From Chloroflexota bacterium (GTDB lineage Bacteria; Chloroflexota; Anaerolineae; Promineifilales; Promineifilaceae): a stretch of 5,343 nt of DNA. The notes below the pieces were generated by a model. That model did not search any database. It had not been told where the DNA came from and was given only the letters and a program-made list of their open reading frames with translations. Below, piece after piece: positions 1-5,343 of this stretch. Position 1 is the first letter of the stretch; every line of letters starts with the position of its first letter. The stretch spans positions 624,037-629,379 of the forward strand of contig CP070688.1 in NCBI GenBank assembly GCA_020353135.1, in the 5' to 3' direction. The position numbers were made by a program, and so were the translations under genes.

Positions 1-2
1 AC

Positions 3-701
3 ATATCTCTAAACAATTACAGAGAGATGTTCGAACGCGCACCCGTTATGCGTTTCCTTTTCAATTCCCTTTTGGTGACAACAATCACCGTCGGTATTGG
101 TTTGTTTATTAATTCCCTTGCCGGCTTTGCCATTGCCGTCATGCGTTGGCCTTGGAAAGGGCTCGTTCTTGGGGTGATCATCGCCACTTTGATCGTACCT
201 TTCGAGACCGTCGCGGTACCTCTCTTGTTAATCGTCAGTAAACTGCCCTCCATAGGCGCTGAGGGTCTAACGACAGGTTGGATTAATACCTATCATGTGC
301 AGATCTTTCCCTTTCTCGCCCAGGCGCTCATCATCTTTCTTTTTGTCCAGTTTTTTAAATCGCTGCCCTATGAGCTGGTGGAAGCGGCGCGAATCGATGG
401 CGCGGGATGGTTCCAAACATATTGGCGCATTTATGTCCCCATTTCTGGCCCCGTGTTTTCCACGGCTGCCATCCTGATGATCATCAGCATGTGGAACCAG
501 TACATGTGGCCCATTATGACAGTACAATCTGAGGCCTTCCGGCCGGTTATGGTTGGCTTAAGCTATTTCTTCCAGCTTCAGGTTGCCTGGGGAGAGGTGA
601 TGTCTTTCCTGTCGTTTATCACGATTCCCGTGTTAATCTTCTTCCTTTTGATTCAGCGAACCTATATTGAGAGCATCGCCGCCAGCGGGATCAAAGGCTA
701 G
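3..701 (+). CDS. Carbohydrate ABC transporter permease, MalG/UgpE type (5' end outside window)
   Basis: This is one of the two membrane subunits expected in a binding-protein-dependent sugar importer; it would form the translocation pore with a MalF-like partner and couple to an ATPase. The frame is open to the left edge, and the eight codons before the first ATG (27) already read like family sequence (NNYRE, then NSLLV), so ATG 27 is not the real start and the N-terminus with the first membrane helix lies upstream. Counting from ATG 27 (224 residues), hydrophobic segments lie near 10-38, 45-72, 91-110, 139-157 and 191-211, giving five of the usual six helices. The EAA loop that docks on the ATPase is clear at 119-138 (EAARIDGA, then a conserved proline at 138). 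It ends in TAG 95 bases before the hydrolase. Family assignment is secure. The substrate, probably a fructosyl sugar, is inferred only from the neighbours. Confidence 0.93.
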   Translation: MSLNNYREMFERAPVMRFLFNSLLVTTITVGIGLFINSLAGFAIAVMRWPWKGLVLGVIIATLIVPFETVAVPLLLIVSKLPSIGAEGLTTGWINTYHVQIFPFLAQALIIFLFVQFFKSLPYELVEAARIDGAGWFQTYWRIYVPISGPVFSTAAILMIISMWNQYMWPIMTVQSEAFRPVMVGLSYFFQLQVAWGEVMSFLSFITIPVLIFFLLIQRTYIESIAASGIKG

Positions 702-796
702 GCGCGGCATCAATCAAATCTCATCGTCGCCACCAAGGTCAGAATTCCTGAGTGGGCTCGCTAGATATCGAGCTCGCTGACGAACGGCGAACACAA
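702..796. other. Permease-hydrolase gap with a small imperfect palindrome
   Basis: This 95-base gap (shorter if GTG 752 starts the hydrolase) has no terminator or clear promoter. It contains an 18-base imperfect palindrome at 756-773 (GCTCG at 756-760, CGAGC at 769-773). The same stretch holds a 7-base direct repeat, GCTCGCT, at 756-762 and 772-778, a 16-base period. It could be a repressor site, but a copy this short can easily arise by chance, and it would be coding if GTG 752 is the true start. Confidence 0.25.
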
Positions 797-2299
797 ATGC
801 CTTACGACGAGACCTATCGCCCTCACTTTCACTTCTCTCCGGCCGCCCATTGGCTCAACGATCCAAATGGTCTTGTCTTCTATGAAGGGGAGTATCACCT
901 GTTCTACCAGCATTATCCAGCCGGTACGACTCATGGACCGATGCACTGGGGTCATGCGGTCGCCGCCGATCTGGTGAATTGGACACACATGCCCATCGCC
1001 CTATATCCGGACCGGAATGGCTACATCTATTCTGGAAGCGCGGTGATAGACTGGCACGATACGGCCGGTTTTGGCAAAGAAGCGATGGTGGCCATATTTA
1101 CCCATCATCTAGACGGTCGCCAGTCTCAATCTATCGCCTATAGCACAGATAAGGGACGCTCCTGGACCAAGTATCACGGCAATCCGGTCATCAAATCTCT
1201 CGCTGAACCGAAAGACTTTCGCGATCCCAAGGTGTTTTGGTTCGAGAAGAGTGAAGGAGATGGCCACTGGATCATGCTGTTAGCGGCCGGGAATCACGTC
1301 CTGTTCTATTCGTCGCCCGACTTGAAAGATTGGTCATTGTTGTCTCGCTTTGGACCCGACCGGGGATGCACTGAGGGAGTATGGGAAACACCCGAGTTGT
1401 TTGAGCTGCCGGTCGCCGGCGGACCAGACACTCGTTGGATACTCGCGGTCGCCGTCAGTAAAGGCGCGCCGGCAGGCGGCTCCGGCGTACAGTACTTCGT
1501 CGGGGATTTCGACGGGTCAACCTTCACCAGCGAGAATCCAAGAAGCACCATTCTTTGGGCAGATTACGGGCCTGACTTCTACGCGAGCCAGGCCTGGACC
1601 GACGAACCATTCGGCCGCGTGATTTGGACCGCCTGGATGAACAATTGGCGTTACGCCGAGTTCATTCCCACCTCGACGTGGCGCGGCTCGCTTGCTTTCC
1701 CACGTCGATTAGGGCTTAGGATTACGGACCTGGGCCTTCGCCTTCTGCAAGAACCGGTGAGCCAGATAGAGAGCTTACGAGGCAAGCGCTGGTTTTGGCA
1801 GGACGAGTTCATCTCCCCGGAGAATGGCGCCCTATTAGATGATGTTCAAGGCCAGGCATTGGACATCCTGGCCGAATTCGAAGTCCTGAAAGACCAGCAG
1901 CCTGACAGCTTTGGCTTGCAGGTGCGGGTTGGCAAAAACGAGCAAACAACTGTCGGCTACAATTCGAATAGCCAGGTGTTGTTCGTGGATCGAAGCGCTT
2001 CAGGCCAGGCGGATTTCTGCCCTGGCTTCGCTGGAAAGCACAGCGCCCAGATGGAACCTAATGGAGATACCGTCCAACTGCGCATTCTGGTAGATAGTTC
2101 TTCCGTGGAGGTGTTTGGCAACAATGGCCAGGTCGTATTAACCGAGCGCATATTTCCAGATGACAGAAGTGCCGGTCTTAGGATCTATGCCATAGGTGGT
2201 CCCGTCTGGCTCAGATCCCTGTACATCTATGTGCTCGATAAGGCGATTTTCGCGGACTCTTCGGAGCCCAAGGACGCAGCCGTGGTTCGGCAGCGGTAA
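797..2299 (+). CDS. Glycoside hydrolase family 32 beta-fructosidase (levanase/exo-inulinase or sucrose hydrolase type)
   Basis: Hydrolyses terminal beta-fructofuranosyl bonds in sucrose or fructo-oligosaccharides, releasing fructose. From ATG 797 it has 500 residues, normal for the family. The N-terminal five-bladed propeller carries all three acidic catalytic residues: nucleophile D22 in WLNDPNG (19-25), transition-state stabiliser D143 in FRDP (141-144), and acid/base E197 in WETP (196-199). SGSAV (79-83), DFYASQ and WMNNW (280-284) are further family marks; WMNNW followed by PTSTWRG points to the levanase/exo-inulinase branch rather than the PTS sucrose-6-phosphate hydrolases. The C-terminal beta-sandwich includes DSSSVEVF (433-440). 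There is no signal peptide or membrane segment, so it should act in the cytoplasm on sugar delivered by the importer. Start choice: GTG 752, directly after an in-frame TGA, would add 15 residues, but the family usually begins a few residues before the YRPHFHF segment, favouring ATG 797. Neither start has a good ribosome-binding site. Sucrose versus short fructan cannot be separated here. Confidence 0.95.
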   Translation: MPYDETYRPHFHFSPAAHWLNDPNGLVFYEGEYHLFYQHYPAGTTHGPMHWGHAVAADLVNWTHMPIALYPDRNGYIYSGSAVIDWHDTAGFGKEAMVAIFTHHLDGRQSQSIAYSTDKGRSWTKYHGNPVIKSLAEPKDFRDPKVFWFEKSEGDGHWIMLLAAGNHVLFYSSPDLKDWSLLSRFGPDRGCTEGVWETPELFELPVAGGPDTRWILAVAVSKGAPAGGSGVQYFVGDFDGSTFTSENPRSTILWADYGPDFYASQAWTDEPFGRVIWTAWMNNWRYAEFIPTSTWRGSLAFPRRLGLRITDLGLRLLQEPVSQIESLRGKRWFWQDEFISPENGALLDDVQGQALDILAEFEVLKDQQPDSFGLQVRVGKNEQTTVGYNSNSQVLFVDRSASGQADFCPGFAGKHSAQMEPNGDTVQLRILVDSSSVEVFGNNGQVVLTERIFPDDRSAGLRIYAIGGPVWLRSLYIYVLDKAIFADSSEPKDAAVVRQR

Positions 2300-2341
2300 C
2301 AGTCGTCGTGGCCGGAGCGATAACACCGGTAGCGATCGCAA

Positions 2342-3316
2342 ATGACAGAAAACAGCAAAGACAAACCGGGATACGACCTTCTTGCACTGGGCGAAGCCCT
2401 CGTAGATCTGATCTCTTCGACGGAGTCGTCGTCGCTGACGGAGGCTGCCTCTTTTGAGCGCTATCGGGGTGGCCAGCCAACCAACCTGGCCGCAAACATG
2501 GCCTTGCTGGGAAAACGAACGGCCGTCGCCGCCACCGTTGGCGAGGATGGGTTTGGACATTACGTATACAAGCAGTTAGCAGCCTCCAATGTGGCAACGG
2601 ACTTCGTTCAGTTCACCTCACAGGCGGCCACGTCGATGGCCGTTATCACTCGCCATACGGGCACGGCCGATTTCGTGATAGCCAGAGGAGCTGATGCTTA
2701 TTTGCAGCCAAGTTCATTATTGGAGAAAGCGGCCGCCAACAGCCGCGTCGTCCATACATCGGCATTTGGATTGTCGCGCCAGCCGGCACGGACTACCATT
2801 CTGGATGCTTTGGAAGTTGCCCGCGAGGCTGGCGGCTTCATCTCGCTAGATCCCAATTATCATCCAAAGATATGGCCCGATACGCCTGACTTCCTGGCCA
2901 TACTGAAATCTGCTTGCCAGTTCGTCGAGGTTACCAAGCCGTCGCTCGATGATTGTGGACGTCTTTTTGGTGTCGACCATAAGCCAGCCTTTTACGCTCA
3001 GAAGTTCTTGGATTGGGGCTGCCAGATCGTGATCTTGACTCTAGGGGCGCAGGGGCTTCTACTGCCAACTGCGGCCGGTGACCTGTACGAGTTCACCGGA
3101 AACGCTATTCGGGTGGTCGACGCAACTGGTGCGGGCGATGCATTTTGGGCTGGTTTCCTCAGTGCTTTGCTGGATGGTTCGTCGATCATAGATGCAGCAA
3201 GAGTGGGTCAGATAGTAGCAGAGATTAAGCTGGGAACAGTCGGTCCAATCAGGAGGCTTCCCGCGAGAGATGACTTAATTAGACGAGCAAACTCGATCCA
3301 TTACAGGAAGGTTTAA
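2342..3316 (+). CDS. PfkB-family carbohydrate kinase, probable fructokinase
   Basis: Likely phosphorylates fructose with ATP to fructose 6-phosphate, taking the product of the adjacent GH32 enzyme into glycolysis. The protein has 324 residues, typical for bacterial ribokinase/fructokinase-fold enzymes. The start DLLALGEALVDL (12-23) is the usual first beta strand with the sugar-binding aspartate region. The first PfkB signature appears as YRGGQPTNLA (41-50). The second is DATGAGDAFWAGF (260-272), where the GAGD motif forms the anion hole and D266 is the expected catalytic base. A KPSLDD segment (199-204) occupies the usual metal/ATP-site position, with Asp where many relatives have Glu. ATG 2342 begins 42 bases after the hydrolase stop; no Shine-Dalgarno lies at a proper distance (the only GGAG, 2314-2317, is about 24 bases away). 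Related kinases act on 2-keto-3-deoxygluconate, ribose or tagatose 6-phosphate; the fructose assignment rests on general likeness and on the GH32 neighbour. Confidence 0.88.
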   Translation: MTENSKDKPGYDLLALGEALVDLISSTESSSLTEAASFERYRGGQPTNLAANMALLGKRTAVAATVGEDGFGHYVYKQLAASNVATDFVQFTSQAATSMAVITRHTGTADFVIARGADAYLQPSSLLEKAAANSRVVHTSAFGLSRQPARTTILDALEVAREAGGFISLDPNYHPKIWPDTPDFLAILKSACQFVEVTKPSLDDCGRLFGVDHKPAFYAQKFLDWGCQIVILTLGAQGLLLPTAAGDLYEFTGNAIRVVDATGAGDAFWAGFLSALLDGSSIIDAARVGQIVAEIKLGTVGPIRRLPARDDLIRRANSIHYRKV

Positions 3317-3444
3317 GTTGGCTTTGTCTGGCTACCGGTCCGGGCATGGTTGATTGGAAAGGTTCTTTGGAACGACGGGCGCTAGCCCTCCCCAGTCGAG
3401 GCCATGGCCGCCTCCATTTAGTTGGTCAGGCGACAGGATCACGA
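3317..3444. other. Kinase-dehydrogenase gap with three short hairpins
   Basis: This 128-base gap is probably non-coding if the dehydrogenase starts at 3445. It contains three small inverted repeats in a row: GTTC/GAAC with a 4-base loop at 3362-3373, GGGC/GCCC with a 4-base loop at 3377-3388, and the perfect 10-base palindrome GGCCATGGCC at 3400-3409. None is followed by a T run, so none looks like an intrinsic terminator. No convincing -35/-10 pair is visible. Confidence 0.3.
3435..3438 (+). promoter_or_regulatory. Shine-Dalgarno for the dehydrogenase
   Basis: AGGA lies six bases before ATG 3445. It is a modest site, but it supports this start over ATG 3346, which is 99 bases upstream in the same frame and is preceded by no purine-rich motif. 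Confidence 0.55.
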
Positions 3445-4383
3445 ATGAAAGGTGCGATTCTCACCCTAGACGGTTTCAAAATCATCGCCGAAGATGTGCC
3501 GCGACACGCAGATGACGAGATTTTGGTCAAGCTGATCGGCTGCGGTGTGTGCAGCGGCGACCTCTTCGTTTACCGGAACCGTAACCAGCTTGGGACAACG
3601 GTCAAACGGCTGGGCCATGAAGGTAGCGGCCGCGTTGTTGGTGTTGGTCGCGACGTGACCGGCCTTGAATTGGATGATCTGGTCACAACATTCGCTGCCC
3701 CTGCTTATGCCGAATACATCGTGGCCCGGCCGGAGACAGTGGTCAAGTTGCCGGCCAGGGTTGATCCGGTCTATGCGTTGGGTGAAGCCATCGCCTGTTG
3801 CGTTCACGCCGCGAATAGATTTGAGCTTCGGCCTGGCGATCGAGTTGCTGTCCTGGGCTGCGGCTTCATGGGCCTGATTTGTTTGCAGTTGGCACGATAT
3901 CATGGGGCTGGTGACATATGCGCGGTCGATCCGCTGGCCGACCGGCTTGAGATGGGACGGCGCTTTGGTGCAACCGCAATACTGAATCCTCTGGAGCAAA
4001 GCGACGAGCAAATCGGCAATCAACTCGGCGAGTTCGATTTAGTCATTGAAGCTGCTGGTACACAGGGCGCGATTGATCTGTCAACCACGCTGGTCAAAGA
4101 GCACGGCCGCATCGTCTTGATTGGCTATCATCAGTCCAACGACGGCTTGCGCACGGTTAACATGGAGCGCTGGAACTACAAAGCGATCGATGTGGTCAAC
4201 GGCCATGTACGGCGTCGTGACGAAAAGCTGGCGGCGATGGAAAAAGGAATGAAACTGCTCAGCCAGGGGCACTTGTGGACGGAGCCCTTGGTCACGACCT
4301 ATAATCTGTATGAGGCAGAACAGGCTTTCGCCGATTTGTCTGCCGGCAAAGTGGGACTTTTCAAAGCAGTACTGGCTATGTAA
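3445..4383 (+). CDS. Zinc-type medium-chain alcohol/polyol dehydrogenase, lacking the structural-zinc lobe
   Basis: An NAD(P)-dependent alcohol/ketone oxidoreductase of the medium-chain dehydrogenase superfamily; the substrate is unknown. From ATG 3445 it has 312 residues, shorter than the usual 340-350. Probable catalytic zinc ligands are present: C36 in GVCSGD (34-39), H58-E59 in GHEG, and E114 or C118 in the GEAIACCVHA stretch (113-122). The Rossmann motif is GCGFMG (138-143), and D162 at the end of the second strand favours NAD over NADP. The four-cysteine loop that normally binds structural zinc is absent: the chain runs from LDDLV (76-80) almost directly to AYAEYIVA (87-94), which accounts for much of the missing length. 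The motif at C36 reads CSGD where relatives commonly have CGSD or CGTD. ATG 3346 would add 33 residues (not family-like, no ribosome-binding site), so it was not chosen. Neighbours suggest a sugar or polyol substrate such as a fructose/sorbitol-type pair, but that is only inference. Confidence 0.88.
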   Translation: MKGAILTLDGFKIIAEDVPRHADDEILVKLIGCGVCSGDLFVYRNRNQLGTTVKRLGHEGSGRVVGVGRDVTGLELDDLVTTFAAPAYAEYIVARPETVVKLPARVDPVYALGEAIACCVHAANRFELRPGDRVAVLGCGFMGLICLQLARYHGAGDICAVDPLADRLEMGRRFGATAILNPLEQSDEQIGNQLGEFDLVIEAAGTQGAIDLSTTLVKEHGRIVLIGYHQSNDGLRTVNMERWNYKAIDVVNGHVRRRDEKLAAMEKGMKLLSQGHLWTEPLVTTYNLYEAEQAFADLSAGKVGLFKAVLAM

Positions 4384-4477
4384 GAGTCCCGGCATAAGGC
4401 CTTGGCGCCCGGCCGTTAGCTAGACCAATCGGCTCCCGCAGCCTCAGGCGGCGCTTTCGCCAAATCAAACGAAACGT

Positions 4478-4483
4478 GAAGGA
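4478..4483 (+). promoter_or_regulatory. Strong Shine-Dalgarno for the glycosyltransferase
   Basis: GAAGGA sits eight bases before ATG 4492, the best ribosome-binding site in the window. An in-frame TGA at 4477-4479 overlaps it and rules out any longer N-terminus, so the start of the glycosyltransferase is well fixed. Confidence 0.8.
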
Positions 4484-4491
4484 TACACTCT

Positions 4492-5343
4492 ATGCATGTA
4501 CTCATGATAACAAATCACGGCTTGCATCACTGGGATGTGGTACCCGGACTACCCGATACCGGCGGTCAAAATGTCTTCGTGAACGATATGAGCCAGGCTT
4601 TGGCCGACTTGGGCCACCAGGTGACCATCGTCAACCGCGGCGGCTTCCCAGACCCCATGACCGGACAGGCGCGTCAAGGTGTTCTGGAGAATGGTGACAA
4701 CCAGCGAATTATCTACCTGGACGACGGGCTGCCCGAATTCGTTCGCAAGGAAGACATGGCCGAGCGCATCCCATTCCTGACGCCAGCGCTAGATCTGGCG
4801 CTGGAAGACTCTGCCCCAGTTGAACTCATCATTTCCCACTACTGGGATGGCGCCGCGCTTGGCGTCGAATTCAACAAGACGTTGGGCAAGCCGGTAACCC
4901 ACATCTGGATCCCCCATTCGCTAGGCGTCATCAAGAAAGAGAACCTGCCCCAAGATCAGTGGGAAGGTCTGCGGCTGGACGAGCGCCTGGAGAACGAAAA
5001 GGCCCTACTCACCGAATTGGATGGCGTGGGCTCAACCTCAGCTTTGATCTCTGACAAGCTACGCAATGACTATGATTATGCCGGTCGTTTGCTCTTCTTG
5101 CCGCCCTGCGTCGATCAGGAACGTTACTTCGCCCGCGAAGTCGGGCGGGACGACGAGATCTGGCACTTCCTGAGCCAGCATTCTGGCCTGTTGCCTGAGG
5201 AGATCAGGGGCAGCAAAATTGTCAGCGAAATCAGCCGTACGGCCATCACCAAGCGAAAGGATGTGTTGCTCAAGGCCTTTGCCCTGGTATTGCAGCGGCT
5301 GCCGAACGCTTTCCTCGTAGCAACCATCGACGAAGAACAGACG
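4492..5343 (+). CDS. GT4 glycosyltransferase, sucrose-phosphate synthase / mannosylfructose-phosphate synthase-like (3' end outside window)
   Basis: Probably transfers a sugar from a nucleotide sugar to a phosphorylated sugar acceptor; in the closest families the acceptor is fructose 6-phosphate and the product a disaccharide phosphate. The frame is open from ATG 4492 to the window end, 284 codons; relatives run about 420-500 residues, so roughly the last third is missing. The N-terminal acceptor domain has PDTGGQNVFV (21-30), SHYWDG (115-120) and HSLG with K148 (142-148), all diagnostic of the sucrose/mannosylfructose-phosphate synthase group. In that group, as recalled, the Lys of HSLGxxK contacts the acceptor phosphate. 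ERLENE (164-169) matches the following conserved Arg/Glu helix, and PPCVDQERYF (204-213) is the interdomain linker. The donor domain opens with ISRT (247-250) and TKRKD (253-257), placing R249 and K254 at the nucleotide-sugar phosphate site. The donor (UDP-glucose, GDP-mannose or other) cannot be read. The SHYWD and HSLG form looks nearer to mannosylfructose-phosphate synthase than to plant-type enzymes, a judgement from memory. Confidence 0.87.
   Translation, partial: MHVLMITNHGLHHWDVVPGLPDTGGQNVFVNDMSQALADLGHQVTIVNRGGFPDPMTGQARQGVLENGDNQRIIYLDDGLPEFVRKEDMAERIPFLTPALDLALEDSAPVELIISHYWDGAALGVEFNKTLGKPVTHIWIPHSLGVIKKENLPQDQWEGLRLDERLENEKALLTELDGVGSTSALISDKLRNDYDYAGRLLFLPPCVDQERYFAREVGRDDEIWHFLSQHSGLLPEEIRGSKIVSEISRTAITKRKDVLLKAFALVLQRLPNAFLVATIDEEQT

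Noticed and set aside
27..701. Complete permease starting at ATG 27
   Set aside because: The reading frame stays open to the window edge with family-like residues before the ATG. The product would also lack the first transmembrane helix, so the gene is cut by the window rather than naturally short.
2138..2597. Two - strand open frames of 128-140 codons across the hydrolase-kinase junction
   Set aside because: They run antisense to two well-supported genes, overlap each other in different frames, and encode Arg/Pro-rich low-complexity products typical of shadow frames.
3346..3444. N-terminal extension of the dehydrogenase by 33 residues from ATG 3346
   Set aside because: No ribosome-binding site precedes it, the added residues do not resemble the family's N-terminus, and ATG 3445 with AGGA six bases upstream gives the classic MKGAILT-type beginning.
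3466..4023. - strand open frame of 185 codons opposite the dehydrogenase
   Set aside because: It is antisense to a gene with intact catalytic and Rossmann motifs. It shows no recognisable domain, and its length is explained by the codon composition of the opposite strand.
4441..4461. Possible terminator after the dehydrogenase (GCCTCAGGC, then GGCG/CGCC around CTTT)
   Set aside because: Stems are only four base pairs and no T run follows, so it does not meet the pattern of an intrinsic terminator.
4476..4697. Small + strand open frame of 73 codons overlapping the start of the glycosyltransferase
   Set aside because: It lies out of frame with the long, motif-rich glycosyltransferase, its Arg/Gly-rich product resembles no family, and it starts inside that gene's Shine-Dalgarno.

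Overview
The window carries five genes, all on the + strand and separated only by short gaps. Read in order, they look like a carbohydrate-utilisation operon centred on a fructose-containing sugar. (1) At the 5' edge is the 3' part of an inner-membrane permease of the MalG/UgpE type from a sugar ABC importer. (2) Next is a leaderless, so probably cytoplasmic, glycoside hydrolase family 32 beta-fructosidase of the levanase/exo-inulinase type. (3) Then comes a PfkB-family sugar kinase, most likely a fructokinase. (4) Then a short zinc-type medium-chain dehydrogenase that lacks the structural-zinc lobe. (5) At the 3' edge is the first 284 codons of a GT4 glycosyltransferase resembling sucrose-phosphate synthase and mannosylfructose-phosphate synthase; it runs off the window.

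Metabolic reading (inference from families and order): the importer brings in a beta-fructoside such as sucrose, a short fructan or another fructosyl disaccharide. GH32 cleaves it inside the cell and releases fructose, and the kinase makes fructose 6-phosphate. The GT4 enzyme belongs to a group that uses fructose 6-phosphate as acceptor to build a disaccharide phosphate. The cluster may therefore contain both breakdown and synthesis of a fructosyl disaccharide. The dehydrogenase has no obvious place in that route and is the least explained member.

Non-coding DNA is limited to four gaps of about 25-130 bases: 702-796, 2300-2341, 3317-3444 and 4384-4491. None holds a convincing rho-independent terminator or sigma-70 promoter, which fits co-transcription. 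A good Shine-Dalgarno precedes the glycosyltransferase and a usable one precedes the dehydrogenase. The hydrolase and kinase have none that is clear. No RNA genes, mobile elements, CRISPR arrays or long repeats were seen. No gene of more than fragmentary length is supported on the - strand.

Organism: a bacterium with moderately GC-rich DNA. The combination of an ABC-type (not PTS) sugar importer, a MalG-like permease and weak ribosome-binding sites would suit a Chloroflexota lineage such as Anaerolineae, but this is a low-confidence guess. No taxonomic marker gene is present.
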